Of a stretch of DNA of 64,000 nucleotides, positions 25,452 to 33,661 are shown one piece after another. The stretch comes from Lachnospiraceae bacterium. Lineage in GTDB: Bacteria; Bacillota; Clostridia; Lachnospirales; Lachnospiraceae. A program made the translations under genes and the position numbers. Below the pieces are notes generated by a model. That model was not told the origin of the DNA. It ran no database searches and worked only from the letters and a program-made list of their open reading frames with translations. Positions within the stretch are counted from its first letter, which is position 1. Every line of letters begins with the position of its first letter. The stretch lies in the NCBI GenBank assembly GCA_910576125.1, contig CAJTHM010000001.1:248001-312000 (forward strand), in the 5' to 3' direction.

Positions 25452-25988
25452 TTACACAAGTTCCAGAATGACTTCCATAGCTGCGTCACCCTTGCGGAGA
25501 CCCTTCTTGATGATTCTGGTGTAACCGCCGTTGCGGCCAGCGTACTTCGGTCCGTACTCGTCAAACAGCTTTGCGGCCAAATCAATTTCTTTGGTATTTC
25601 TCTTGCGGCCGGCAGCCTCTGTGGGAACATATACCACAGGATACAGCACTCTAAGTATCTGGCGTCTTGCATGCAGCCTGGAGGGCAGGTCTTTCTTGAT
25701 TTCCTTCTCCACGGTCTCGAATTTCGTGACGCGCTTGCCGTCGATTACCTCTTTCACACGCTTGCCGTCCTTATCCTTTACCGGCACCTTTGCGGACACG
25801 GTAACAGTTTCAAAGTTGTCTCTCTCCCTGACAGCCATCGCGATCAGACCTTCCGCAATCTTCTTCACTTCCTTGGCTCTTGCCTCAGTGGTGACGATCT
25901 TTCCATGATACAGAAGAGCGGTTACCTGATTTCTCAGAAGCGCTTTCCTCTGGGGTGATGTCCTGCCTAATTTCCTGTACTTTGCCAT
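25452..25988 (-). CDS. rplQ: Ribosomal protein bL17
   Basis: A 178-residue 50S protein near the exit tunnel. It begins MAKYRKLGRTSPQRKALLRNQVTALL, the family signature, and ends GLRKGDAAMEVILELV. It carries an insert around FETVTVSAKVPVKDKDGKRVKEVIDGKRVTKFETVEKE compared with the 120-residue E. coli protein. Such longer forms occur in Lachnospiraceae. It is the last gene of the S10-spc-alpha operon. The gap to rpoA is 328 bases and carries several RNA hairpins (see 26053-26120 and 26227-26317). The start was placed at the ATG at 25988, after GGAGAAAGGA. Confidence 0.97.
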   Translation of the reverse strand: MAKYRKLGRTSPQRKALLRNQVTALLYHGKIVTTEARAKEVKKIAEGLIAMAVRERDNFETVTVSAKVPVKDKDGKRVKEVIDGKRVTKFETVEKEIKKDLPSRLHARRQILRVLYPVVYVPTEAAGRKRNTKEIDLAAKLFDEYGPKYAGRNGGYTRIIKKGLRKGDAAMEVILELV

Positions 25989-26052
25989 AATTGTTTTCCT
26001 TTCTCCTTTCATGGTACGCCCGGCCATGCCTTTTGGTCTTACTGGCCAAGCG

Positions 26053-26120
26053 CAGCCGCTCTTGCGGCGCTTTGTGCAGCCGCTCTTGCGGCGCTTTGTG
26101 CAGCTGCTCTTGCAGCACCC
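26053..26120 (-). repeat. Three tandem 24-base hairpin units ahead of rplQ
   Basis: On the plus strand, units begin at 26053, 26077 and 26101 (CAGCCGCTCTTGCGGCGCTTTGTG and its variants). Each contains a small hairpin GCCGC-TCTT-GCGGC. In the third unit both arms change together (GCTGC...GCAGC), so pairing is preserved. They lie in the rpoA-rplQ mRNA spacer. Confidence 0.75.
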
Positions 26121-26226
26121 TTATTTCCATTTAGAGATGAACCGCAGATGAACCCTTCGGATTTACCACCCGCAGATTATCTTTCTTACAACTGGTGCAG
26201 GCAAAGTGCCAAACTACACGGCACTT

Positions 26227-26317
26227 GGAAGAATGCCTCTGCTTGGCATTCTTTCGCACGAGACTGGCTTGCGAGCAAATTCATTCGCTCATGCGAGCCT
26301 GGAACTTCTCCTCATGC
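26227..26317 (-). ncRNA. Variant copy of the ribosomal-operon RNA element, rpoA-rplQ spacer
   Basis: On the minus strand GCATGAG (rc of 26311-26317, starting at the last base of the rpoA stop) can pair with CTCGTGC (rc of 26256-26262). Inside lies a hairpin around GGCTCGCATGAGCG...GCTCGCAAGCC. Directly after the closing stem comes a hairpin whose arms are GAAGAATGCC and GGCATTCTTTC on the plus strand (26228-26255), nearly the sequence of the third hairpin at 28056-28086. The CAAAGGACGCC core found in other copies is absent. Confidence 0.5.
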
Positions 26318-27273
26318 TATTCTTCGCTGGGGTTCAGCTGCAGGCCGAGCTCTTTCAGCTTTGCCAGCACCTCTTCCAGTGACTTCCGGCCCAGATTGCG
26401 AACCTTCATCATATCCTCTGAAGTCTTGTTGCACAATTCTTCCACTGTATTGATGCCTGCCCTCTTCAGACAGTTGTAGGAACGGACAGAAAGCTCCAGT
26501 TCATCGATGCTCATCTCCAGCACTTTCTCCCTCTCATCGTCCTCTTTCTCCACCATGACCTCAGCAGTCTTGGCGTTCTCAGACAAATCGATGAAAAGGC
26601 TCAGATGCTCGCTCAGCACCTTTGCCGCAAGGCTGACAGCCTCGTCGGGAGCCAGCGTCCCATTCGTAAACACATCCAGTGTCAGCTTATCATAATCGGT
26701 AATCTGACCCACGCGGGTATTCTCTACCGAAACATTTACTCTCTCAACAGGCGTGTATATAGAATCGATTGCAATCACACCAATCGGTAAATCCTCGTGT
26801 TTGTTCTTATCAGCGCTCACGTAACCGCGGCCCTTGGTGATGGTCAGCTCAATATACAGCTTGGCATCCTTACCACTGAGCGTGGCGATTACCAGATCCG
26901 GGTTCAGAATCTCGATATCCTGGTCTGTCTGAATATCAGAAGCGTGTACGATGCCTTCACCCTCATATTCAATGTACGCAGTCTTGGCTTCATTGGTCTC
27001 GCTGCTGTTCTTAATAGCGAGGCTCTTGATGTTCATGATAATCTCTGTCACATCTTCCTTGACGCCGGGCACACCGCTGAATTCATGCAGCACGCTTTCA
27101 ATCTTGATCTGGCTTACCGCAGCGCCGGGCAGAGAGGAAAGCATGATTCTCCGCAAAGAATTGCCAAGGGTGATGCCGTAGCCTCTTTCCAGGGGCTCTA
27201 CTGTGAATCTGCCATACTTCTTGTCTTCTGAAATCTCAGCAACCTCAATATTGGGTCTCTCAAACTCAAACAC
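26317..27273 (-). CDS. rpoA: RNA polymerase alpha subunit
   Basis: A 318-residue subunit. The N-terminal domain (1 to about 230) mediates dimerisation and beta/beta' assembly, with [23 protein letters not shown]. The C-terminal domain (about 245-318), with [22 protein letters not shown] and [15 protein letters not shown], binds UP-element DNA and regulators. The start shown is the GTG at 27273, after AGGAGGG, giving [10 protein letters not shown] as in relatives. An ATG at 27324 with the excellent site GAGGAGGAAT would add 17 residues ([17 protein letters not shown]); that site can be hidden in a hairpin. It lies downstream of rpsD with a normal gap. Confidence 0.97.
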   Translation of the reverse strand: MFEFERPNIEVAEISEDKKYGRFTVEPLERGYGITLGNSLRRIMLSSLPGAAVSQIKIESVLHEFSGVPGVKEDVTEIIMNIKSLAIKNSSETNEAKTAYIEYEGEGIVHASDIQTDQDIEILNPDLVIATLSGKDAKLYIELTITKGRGYVSADKNKHEDLPIGVIAIDSIYTPVERVNVSVENTRVGQITDYDKLTLDVFTNGTLAPDEAVSLAAKVLSEHLSLFIDLSENAKTAEVMVEKEDDEREKVLEMSIDELELSVRSYNCLKRAGINTVEELCNKTSEDMMKVRNLGRKSLEEVLAKLKELGLQLNPSEE

Positions 27274-27371
27274 TCGAATACCCTCCTTTTTTTGTTTATG
27301 AATACACAAGCACTCCGAAGCCATATTCCTCCTCTTGTTCGGTGGAATATGACCTCAGAGGCCAGCAGGGC

Positions 27372-27965
27372 TTACTTAGAGTACAACTCGACAATAAGCA
27401 TTTCGTCCACAGGTGCATCAATCATCTCCCTGGTAGGAAGATTCTTGATTGTTCCTTTCAGGTTTTCCATATCGACTTCCATCCATTCCGGTACCAGTCT
27501 GCCGCCGGTCACTTCGACGATCTCTTTATACCGCTGCATGGATTTTGCCTTTTCGGTTATTTCAATCACATCTCCGGCTTTAATCAGATAAGAAGGAATA
27601 TTTACTTTCTTGCCGTTCACAAGGATGTGCTTGTGGCCAACGACCTGTCTTGCCTCTCTCCTTGTCCTGGCAAATCCCATCCTGAACACGATGTTGTCCA
27701 GTCTTCTCTCCAGCAGAATCATCAGATTCTCACCGGTCATCCCTTTCATTCTGTCAGCCTTCTCGTAATAGTTACGGAAAGGCTTCTCCAGAACGCCGTA
27801 GATGAATTTCGCTTTCTGCTTCTCGCGAAGCTGTAAGCCATACTCGCTTACTTTCTTGCCCGCTCTCACGTTCTGCCTCTTGGACTTCTTGTCATATCCC
27901 AGATAAGAAGGCTCCAGGCCCAGAGTTCTGCATCTCTTCAATACGGGTACACGATTTACTGCCAT
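27372..27965 (-). CDS. rpsD: Ribosomal protein uS4
   Basis: A 197-residue primary 16S-binding protein and 30S assembly nucleator. It begins [23 protein letters not shown]; has the S4 RNA-binding domain (about 88-150) with [42 protein letters not shown], and ends [11 protein letters not shown]. It lacks the four zinc cysteines of some S4 proteins, so it is the C-minus type. S4 represses its own operon in several bacteria. The 215-base spacer before it, which contains the structured element 28055-28180, is a natural candidate for such control. Confidence 0.98.
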   Translation of the reverse strand: MAVNRVPVLKRCRTLGLEPSYLGYDKKSKRQNVRAGKKVSEYGLQLREKQKAKFIYGVLEKPFRNYYEKADRMKGMTGENLMILLERRLDNIVFRMGFARTRREARQVVGHKHILVNGKKVNIPSYLIKAGDVIEITEKAKSMQRYKEIVEVTGGRLVPEWMEVDMENLKGTIKNLPTREMIDAPVDEMLIVELYSK

Positions 27966-28054
27966 ATTCTGTTTTCCTCAACTTTCCTGTTTGTTTACAG
28001 TGCCGGGGAGGCACCTTCTTCCAACTTAATTATATAATTCGTCTGCTTTAGTCT

Positions 28055-28180
28055 GGAAGAATGCCCGTGCACTTCGGGCATTCTTCTGTGCGAGATGCGA
28101 TTGCAAAGCGAACTTGTTCGCAAGCAATCCTAGAAGTTCTTGGCGGGCGTCCTTTGGCCGCCTAGAACTTCTTCTCGCAC
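28055..28180 (-). ncRNA. Structured RNA element, rpsK-rpsD spacer (copy E1)
   Basis: On the minus strand GTGCGAGA (rc of 28173-28180, directly after the rpsK stop) pairs perfectly with TCTCGCAC (rc of 28088-28095). Inside are hairpin H1 (28132-28172; 9-bp outer arm AGAAGTTCT/AGAACTTCT around a GGCGGCCAAAGGACGCC core) and hairpin H2 (28099-28129; arms GATTGC/GCAATC). Hairpin H3 follows the closing stem (28056-28086, perfect 12-bp arm). This makes a three-way junction plus a flanking hairpin, upstream of rpsD. Confidence 0.75.
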
Positions 28181-28576
28181 TTATACACGACGGCGCTTAG
28201 GAGGTCTGCATCCATTGTGGGGAACAGGAGTCACGTCACGGATGCTCACTACTTCCAGACCACATGCGGAAAGCGCCCTGATAGCAGCCTCACGTCCTGA
28301 TCCAGGACCCTTTACGAATACATCGACAGATTTCAGTCCATGTACCAGAGCTGCTTTCGTAGCTGTCTCTGCCGCCATCTGTGCAGCATACGGAGTAGAT
28401 TTCCTTGAACCTCTAAATCCCAGGCCACCGGCACTTGCCCAGCTTAAGGCATTTCCCTGTGTATCCGTCAACGTAACAATCGTGTTGTTAAAAGAAGACT
28501 GGATATGTGCCTGTCCACGTTCAACGTTTTTCTTAACGCGCTTTTTTGTCACTTTTTTTGCAACTTGTTTCGCCAT
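28181..28576 (-). CDS. rpsK: Ribosomal protein uS11
   Basis: A 131-residue 30S platform protein. It has a Lys-rich N-terminus ([38 protein letters not shown]), the [23 protein letters not shown] signature and the terminal [17 protein letters not shown]. Length is normal. It lies between rpsM and rpsD, as in other Firmicutes. The closing stem of the structured element E1 begins immediately after its stop codon, so translation termination here could influence folding of that RNA. Confidence 0.98.
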   Translation of the reverse strand: MAKQVAKKVTKKRVKKNVERGQAHIQSSFNNTIVTLTDTQGNALSWASAGGLGFRGSRKSTPYAAQMAAETATKAALVHGLKSVDVFVKGPGSGREAAIRALSACGLEVVSIRDVTPVPHNGCRPPKRRRV

Positions 28577-28619
28577 TTTAAACTAACCTACTTTCTCATC
28601 TTTCTACAGTTACGTTTTT

Positions 28620-28991
28620 TTACTTTTTCTTATTGGCAACGGTTCTCTTCGGTCCCTTGCGGGTCCTGGCGTTGTTCTTGGTATTCTGACCGCGAACAGG
28701 CAGGCCCTTACGATGACGGATCCCGCGATAGCAGCCAATCTCCTGCAGACGCTTGATGTTCAGGGCGATTTCACGTCTCAAATCGCCTTCCACCGTCACG
28801 TTCAGCTTCTCGATAGCCTCTGAAATCCTCTTCACCTCGTCATCGGTGATATCCCTGACTCTGGTATCGGGATTCACGCCTGCCTCTTTCAGAATCTTGT
28901 TAGAGGTAGTCCTGCCGATTCCATAGACATAGGTCAGTCCGATTTCAATACGTTTCTCTCTGGGTAAGTCTACACCTGCGATACGAGCCAT
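28620..28991 (-). CDS. rpsM: Ribosomal protein uS13
   Basis: A 123-residue 30S head protein contacting the P-site tRNA and the B1 bridges. It starts [26 protein letters not shown], has the H2TH region, the signature [37 protein letters not shown], and normal length. It follows rpmJ, but with a spacer of about 350 bases that contains the structured element E3 (29098-29185). Confidence 0.98.
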   Translation of the reverse strand: MARIAGVDLPREKRIEIGLTYVYGIGRTTSNKILKEAGVNPDTRVRDITDDEVKRISEAIEKLNVTVEGDLRREIALNIKRLQEIGCYRGIRHRKGLPVRGQNTKNNARTRKGPKRTVANKKK

Positions 28992-29344
28992 TTAAATTTC
29001 CTCCATTTTCTGTTACTAATTGATTGGGGCTTCCACCCAACCGGACACTCATTTCTCTGATCTATCCGATCTTTCCAGAACAAACTGCTTCAGCCCTGCA
29101 AGAAACGCGCCCGCGCGTTTCTTGCGGACGAAACATAGATATTCTTAGGCGGCGTCCTTTGACGCCTTAGAATATCTTTTCGTCCTGGTATCAAGAAGTA
29201 ATCTCCTGTAAGCCCTATCCCAGTTCTATGTCAATCAACACGCAGTACAAAGCATCTGCACATTGGTTCAGCCGCGCATAAAAACAGGACAAGAACTCAC
29301 TTGACATGACGCGCTCCGCTCAGGGAGCAACACTCATGCGGTGA
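28992..29344. other. Long spacer between rpmJ and rpsM
   Basis: This spacer of about 350 bases inside the alpha operon holds the structured element E3 at 29098-29185. In the remainder (29186-29344) I see no gene and no clear terminator. Confidence 0.6.
29098..29185 (-). ncRNA. Structured RNA element, rpmJ-rpsM spacer (copy E3)
   Basis: On the minus strand GGACGAAA (rc of 29178-29185) pairs perfectly with TTTCGTCC (rc of 29126-29133). Inside is hairpin H1 (29137-29177), a 9-bp arm AGATATTCT/AGAATATCT around GGCGTC-AAAG-GACGCC. A hairpin with a perfect 12-bp arm (GCAAGAAACGCG) follows at 29098-29125. The architecture is that of E1 and E2, but the stem sequences differ with pairing kept; CAAAGGACGCC is shared. 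Confidence 0.75.
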
Positions 29345-29458
29345 TTATCCCTGTCTCTGCTTGTGTTTCGGATTCTCGCAGATTACTCTGATGCGTCCTT
29401 TTCTCTTGATGATCTTGCACTTTTCGCACATTGGTTTTACTGATGATCTAACCTTCAC
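29345..29458 (-). CDS. rpmJ: Ribosomal protein bL36
   Basis: A 37-residue 50S protein: GTG start followed by [20 protein letters not shown] and ending [12 protein letters not shown], with the zinc ligands Cys-x2-Cys, Cys and His of the C-plus form. The initiator GTG at 29458 is preceded by GGAGGG at a normal distance. It lies between infA and rpsM, its standard position in Firmicutes. Confidence 0.95.
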   Translation of the reverse strand: MKVRSSVKPMCEKCKIIKRKGRIRVICENPKHKQRQG

Positions 29459-29565
29459 GTTAAACCCTCCTTTCAAAAAAGACCATTTTGTATTATAACA
29501 TGCGGGAAACTTGTTTGCAACCATTTTTTATGATTATTTCAATCAAATTTCCCGCAGATTCCCAT

Positions 29566-29784
29566 TTACTTATCTCTCCAGATGATGCGTCCCTTGGTCA
29601 GATCGTAAGGCGACAGTTCCAGAGTCACCCTGTCCCCGGGAAGGATGCGGATGAAGTTCTGACGCAGCTTGCCGCTGATGTGCGCAAGCACGCGGTGTCC
29701 ATTTTCCAGTTCTACCTGGAACATGGTGTTCGGAAGCTTCTCTACCACAGTACCCTCGATTTCGATTACATCACTTTTAGACAT
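29566..29784 (-). CDS. infA: Translation initiation factor IF-1
   Basis: A 72-residue S1-like OB-fold protein that occupies the 30S A site during initiation. It starts [51 protein letters not shown], a near-perfect family sequence, and ends GRIIWRDK. It is of normal length. Upstream is the KOW protein gene with an 18-base gap; downstream is rpmJ. Confidence 0.98.
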   Translation of the reverse strand: MSKSDVIEIEGTVVEKLPNTMFQVELENGHRVLAHISGKLRQNFIRILPGDRVTLELSPYDLTKGRIIWRDK

Positions 29785-29802
29785 ATATCTCCTCCAATTT
29801 TC

Positions 29803-30072
29803 TTAATTGCCCATACATGTATGGCAATACTGCTTCAGCGCGTATTTGATTTCCTCCGCATATACCTTTTTGCCGCTTTTCAGCTTCTCAAGCAGATTCT
29901 CATCCACCCACGCGCTGATTGGCTGTATATGCTTCCTCCGCTTCTTCTTCGGCCCTTCAGGGCCTTTCGCCTTTCCGTCGCAGAGATACACGAAATCGTT
30001 TTCCTGCGCCACGACTACGTATAAGCGCCCCTTGTCATGTCCGGCCTTTGAGGTCACAAACTGTCCTATCAT
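29803..30072 (-). CDS. KOW-domain RNA-binding protein
   Basis: An 89-residue protein beginning MIGQFVTSKAGHDKGRLYVVVAQENDFVYLCDGK, a KOW/L14e-like beta barrel, followed by a basic segment (KKKRRKHIQP) and a helical tail (EEIKYALKQYCHTCMGN). Such small proteins sit between map and infA in many Clostridia and are thought to bind ribosomal RNA, though no role is proven to my knowledge. Gaps to map (30 bases) and infA (18 bases) indicate co-transcription. A CHTC pair near the C-terminus is worth noting as a possible redox or metal site. Confidence 0.85.
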   Translation of the reverse strand: MIGQFVTSKAGHDKGRLYVVVAQENDFVYLCDGKAKGPEGPKKKRRKHIQPISAWVDENLLEKLKSGKKVYAEEIKYALKQYCHTCMGN

Positions 30073-30102
30073 ATGAATTCCATGCCTTTCCGCAACAATG
30101 CG

Positions 30103-30855
30103 CTAACACTTCGTCAGAATCTCAGGCTCTCCGTCCGTTATCAAAATCGTATTCTCATAGTGGGCCGACAGGGAACCGTCCTCTGTGACTACAGTCCAGT
30201 CATCATCCAGCCATTCCACATCCGCCCTGCCTATGTTGATCATAGGCTCTACCGCCAGCGTCATCCCCACCCGCAGCTTCGGGCCCCGCTTGATCTGGGC
30301 AAAATTGGGAATCTGGGGATCCTCATGGAGCTTCGTTCCCACGCCATGGCCCACCAGATCCCGCACGATGCCGTAGCCGTAAGGCTTCACACAGGCTGCG
30401 ATGGCATTGGAAATTTCAAACAGATGATTTCCGGCTTTTGCCTTTTTTATACCCTCAAAAAAGCTTTCCCTGGTCACATCGATGAGCTTGCGGGCCTCCG
30501 GACTGATCTGGCCTACGCCGTGGGTCCTGGCCTCATCGGAATGATATCCTTTATAAATCATCCCCGCGTCCAGGCTCACGATGTCTCCCTCCTGCAGGAT
30601 ACGGTGCTTGCTGGGAATACCGTGAACCACCTCGTCGTTTACGGATACACAGATGCTGGCAGGATATCCATTATAATGGAGGAAGTTCGGTATCCCCCCC
30701 ATCTTCCGAATCAGGCTGTCCCCCATGATATCTATTTCCCTGGTGGATATGCCAGGACGTATCATCTCCTCAAGTTCCTTGTGCACTATGGCCAGCCGCC
30801 TGCAGGATTCCCGAATCAGCTTAATCTGTTCTTCTGTCTTAATTATAATCGCCAT
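30103..30855 (-). CDS. map: Type I methionine aminopeptidase
   Basis: A 250-residue cytosolic metallo-enzyme that removes the initiator Met from nascent proteins. Metal ligands are visible in order: the Asp of IVSLDAGMIYKGYHSDEART (both), the His of GHGVGTKLHEDPQIPNF, Glu of LAVEPMIN and Glu of VTEDGSLSAHYENT. There is no N-terminal zinc finger or SH3 extension. The place between adk and infA is standard. The start at 30855 is 15 bases after the adk stop. Confidence 0.97.
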   Translation of the reverse strand: MAIIIKTEEQIKLIRESCRRLAIVHKELEEMIRPGISTREIDIMGDSLIRKMGGIPNFLHYNGYPASICVSVNDEVVHGIPSKHRILQEGDIVSLDAGMIYKGYHSDEARTHGVGQISPEARKLIDVTRESFFEGIKKAKAGNHLFEISNAIAACVKPYGYGIVRDLVGHGVGTKLHEDPQIPNFAQIKRGPKLRVGMTLAVEPMINIGRADVEWLDDDWTVVTEDGSLSAHYENTILITDGEPEILTKC

Positions 30856-30869
30856 GACACTTTCATTTC

Positions 30870-31511
30870 CTATCCTAATATCTCTACAATACGCTGGAAC
30901 ACATCCTGCATATCCATGGTCCCATCCACGGTCTGGAGAACGCCCTTGCCGGTATAGTACTCAATCAGAGGCTGGGTCTGGTCATGGTATACTTTCAGGC
31001 GGTTCAGCACGGTCTCGGGCTTGTCGTCATCCCGCAGTACCAGTTCGGAGCCGCAGCTGTCGCAGATACCCTCTTTCTTGGGAGGAACATGCTCAATGTG
31101 GTATGTGGCGCCGCACTTTAAGCATGCCCGTCTGCCGGACATCCTCTTTACGATATTCTCATCCGGCACATCCACATCCACCGCATAATCGATTTTCTCT
31201 CCCAGCTTCTCCAGAGCCTCGTCCAGCACCTGGGCCTGAGGAATCGTCCGGGGGAATCCGTCAAGGACATAACCGTTCCTACAGTCCTCCTGAGCTACCC
31301 TGTCCAGCAGAATCTTCACGGTGAGCTCATCGGGAACCAGGAGGCCCTGATCCATATACTGCTTCGCTTCCTTACCAAGCTCCGTACCATTCTTGATATT
31401 CGCGCGGAAAATATCCCCTGTGGAAACATGAGGGATTCCGTACTTTTCCGCTATCATCTTCGCCTGCGTCCCTTTGCCTGCTCCAGGCGCTCCCAACATG
31501 ATAATCTTCAT
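30870..31511 (-). CDS. adk: Adenylate kinase
   Basis: A 213-residue long-form kinase that interconverts ATP, ADP and AMP. It has the P-loop [10 protein letters not shown] at residues 7-16, the AMP-binding region with [10 protein letters not shown], and the LID domain with four zinc-binding cysteines (CLKC near 130 and CDSC near 150), the structural-zinc variant common in Gram-positives. [14 protein letters not shown] is present. It lies downstream of secY after a 149-base gap that contains a terminator-like hairpin (31573-31609), so its expression could be partly uncoupled from secY. Confidence 0.97.
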   Translation of the reverse strand: MKIIMLGAPGAGKGTQAKMIAEKYGIPHVSTGDIFRANIKNGTELGKEAKQYMDQGLLVPDELTVKILLDRVAQEDCRNGYVLDGFPRTIPQAQVLDEALEKLGEKIDYAVDVDVPDENIVKRMSGRRACLKCGATYHIEHVPPKKEGICDSCGSELVLRDDDKPETVLNRLKVYHDQTQPLIEYYTGKGVLQTVDGTMDMQDVFQRIVEILG

Positions 31512-31572
31512 TATAAACCTCCGTCTATGGCTTTCTTAAGCCCCGCAGACAATCTGCGGCACAACATTCTAT

Positions 31573-31609
31573 AAAAGGAGCTTCCCCTCATTCCGGGAAA
31601 GCCCCTCCT
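31573..31609 (-). terminator. Possible attenuator between secY and adk
   Basis: On the minus strand AGGAG and CTTTCCC pair with GGGGAAG and CTCCT, 12 bp with a three-G bulge, and are followed by TTTTAT. It is weaker than the operon-end terminator, so partial read-through to adk is likely. Confidence 0.45.
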
Positions 31610-31660
31610 GTAAGCTTCTTGCTCCACGCCGGCAATCCCTTTCCTTGCATGGCAGGCCTC

Positions 31661-32974
31661 TTATTTCTCCAGGAAGCCCTTGTAATTGCGGACGAGCATC
31701 TGAGACTCCACCTGCTTCATAGTCTCTAAGATGACACTGACGATAATGATAAGGCTGGTGCCGCCAAAGGACACGGAAGCCTTGAACACGCCGCTGAAAA
31801 CATATGGCAGCACTGCGATAATCGTAAGGCCAATCGCGCCGATGAACACGATATAATTCAGTACCTTGTTCAAATAGTCGCTGGTAGGCTTTCCGGGCCT
31901 GATGCCGGGAATGAAACCGCTCTGTTTCTTCATATTATCGGCAATCATCAAAGGATTGAAAGTAATGGAGGTATAAAAATACGCAAAGAATATAATCATT
32001 GCGATATACAGCAATAACCCGACAGAATACTGAATCTGGCTTGGATTGCACCAGTTGCCGGCATTGAGGTACCGCAATATTTCACTCCAGACGCCTGTGC
32101 CGGAATAGCCCGCAAAAGAGGAGATATAGCCGGGAAGAGATATCAGCGACTGTGCGAAGATGACCGGAATGACACCGGCTGTGTTCACCTTAAGCGGAAT
32201 ATTGGAAGTCTGACCTCCCACCATCTTCCTGCCCTGCACCTTGTTCGCATACTGCACGGGTATCCGCCGGACACCATCATTCAGTATGATAACCATCACC
32301 ACCATGGCGATGATGACTGCGAATATGATCACAACCGCAAGCACTGCCGTTGCCGGAGCCTTGCCGAATACGAACTGCTGGAACAGATTGCCCAGATCCT
32401 CGGGCAGTCTGGAAATAATATTGATTACCAGAACGATGGAAATACCGTTTCCGATACCATTCTCGGTGATTCTCTCACCAACCCACATAAGGAACGCACT
32501 ACCTGCGGTCAGAGTCGCAATCGCACAAATCACGTTTAAGGCATTATACTGAATCAGGTACCCCTGTCTGCCAAAACCGATGGCCATGGCCGTGGACTGA
32601 ACCAAAGCCAGACCTACCGTCACATATCTCGTAATGGCAGCAATCTTCTTTCTTCCATCCTCGCCGTCCCGCTGCATCTCTTCCAGTTTGGGGATAGCAA
32701 TGGTAAGCAGCTGCATGATGATGGATGATGTGATATACGGAGAGATGTTCAAAGCCAAAATCGACATGTTGATGAACGAGCCGCCCATAATCGCATCAAA
32801 GAAGCTGAAAGCTCCGCCGGACTGTGCAGCGAACCAGTTCCTGAAGTACTCTCCGTTCACCCCCGGCACAGGCAGTTGTGATCCGATACGGATCACAACT
32901 AACATGGCGAAAGTGAAAAGGATTTTCTCTCTAAGCTCTTTAATTTTGAATGCGTTCTTCAGCGTCGTAAGCAT
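31661..32974 (-). CDS. secY: Protein translocase channel subunit SecY
   Basis: A 437-residue membrane protein forming the central pore of the Sec translocon. Ten membrane helices are expected; the plug-region sequence and GINISPYITSSIIMQLL-like segment (LALNISPYITSSIIMQLL) are clear, as is YIAMIIFFAYFYTSITFNP. The ATG at 32974 overlaps the rplO stop by one base. It carries the usual cytoplasmic loops with Arg/Lys clusters. It is single copy here, with no accessory SecA2/SecY2 genes. Confidence 0.98.
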   Translation of the reverse strand: MLTTLKNAFKIKELREKILFTFAMLVVIRIGSQLPVPGVNGEYFRNWFAAQSGGAFSFFDAIMGGSFINMSILALNISPYITSSIIMQLLTIAIPKLEEMQRDGEDGRKKIAAITRYVTVGLALVQSTAMAIGFGRQGYLIQYNALNVICAIATLTAGSAFLMWVGERITENGIGNGISIVLVINIISRLPEDLGNLFQQFVFGKAPATAVLAVVIIFAVIIAMVVMVIILNDGVRRIPVQYANKVQGRKMVGGQTSNIPLKVNTAGVIPVIFAQSLISLPGYISSFAGYSGTGVWSEILRYLNAGNWCNPSQIQYSVGLLLYIAMIIFFAYFYTSITFNPLMIADNMKKQSGFIPGIRPGKPTSDYLNKVLNYIVFIGAIGLTIIAVLPYVFSGVFKASVSFGGTSLIIIVSVILETMKQVESQMLVRNYKGFLEK

Positions 32975-33411
32975 TACATCACCTCTGCTGTTCCACCAAG
33001 CGCCTCAATCTTTTCTTTTGCGGATGCACTGTACGCGTCTACCTTGACATTGAGCTTTTTGGTAAATTTTCCGTTCCCGAGAACCTTTACGCCGTCCCTG
33101 CGCTTCTTGATGATACCGGCTTCAATGAGTGTATTCACATCCACGGTGGAACCGTCTTCAAAACGCTCTAAGTCGCCCAACTTAATAGCAACGATATCCT
33201 TTGAATTTATATTGGTGAAGCCTCTCTTGGGGATTCGTCTGTACAAAGGCATCTGGCCGCCCTCGAAACCAATCCTGGGAGCTCCGGAACGGGCTTTCTG
33301 GCCCTTATGTCCCTTGCCGGCAGTCTTGCCGTTTCCCGAACCATGTCCGCGGCCTCTCCTGAAATCATTATGCTTGGATCCTTTCGCGGGTCTTAAATTG
33401 GATAATTCCAT
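32974..33411 (-). CDS. rplO: Ribosomal protein uL15
   Basis: A 145-residue 50S protein. It begins [43 protein letters not shown] with the long glycine- and lysine-rich extension that penetrates the rRNA core, followed by [20 protein letters not shown]. The ATG at 33411 is preceded by AGGAGG at eight bases. A GTG three codons earlier lacks a well-placed site. It is located between rpmD and secY, as is standard. Confidence 0.97.
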   Translation of the reverse strand: MELSNLRPAKGSKHNDFRRGRGHGSGNGKTAGKGHKGQKARSGAPRIGFEGGQMPLYRRIPKRGFTNINSKDIVAIKLGDLERFEDGSTVDVNTLIEAGIIKKRRDGVKVLGNGKFTKKLNVKVDAYSASAKEKIEALGGTAEVM

Positions 33412-33431
33412 CTCGAACACCTCCTTCTCGA

Positions 33432-33623
33432 CTATACTTCTTCTACTTTCAGCAAATGGCCTACCCGGCGAATCTGTCCTCTCGTAGCGGCATTGTCAGG
33501 AAGGATGATAGACTTGCCAATCTTGCGGAGTCCCATAGATTCAACGATTGCCTTGTTCTTCGCAACGGCGCCGATGGTGGACCTTACCAAAGTGATTTTC
33601 AATTTCTTATCTGTATCTGCCAT
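33432..33623 (-). CDS. rpmD: Ribosomal protein uL30
   Basis: A 63-residue 50S protein. Its sequence [57 protein letters not shown] is the typical ferredoxin-like L30 pattern. Its gene lies between rpsE and rplO with short gaps, as expected for the spc part of the operon. Confidence 0.96.
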   Translation of the reverse strand: MADTDKKLKITLVRSTIGAVAKNKAIVESMGLRKIGKSIILPDNAATRGQIRRVGHLLKVEEV

Positions 33624-33661
33624 TGTTGCTCTCCTTTCTACTGTATCGGCATGAAAAAAGC

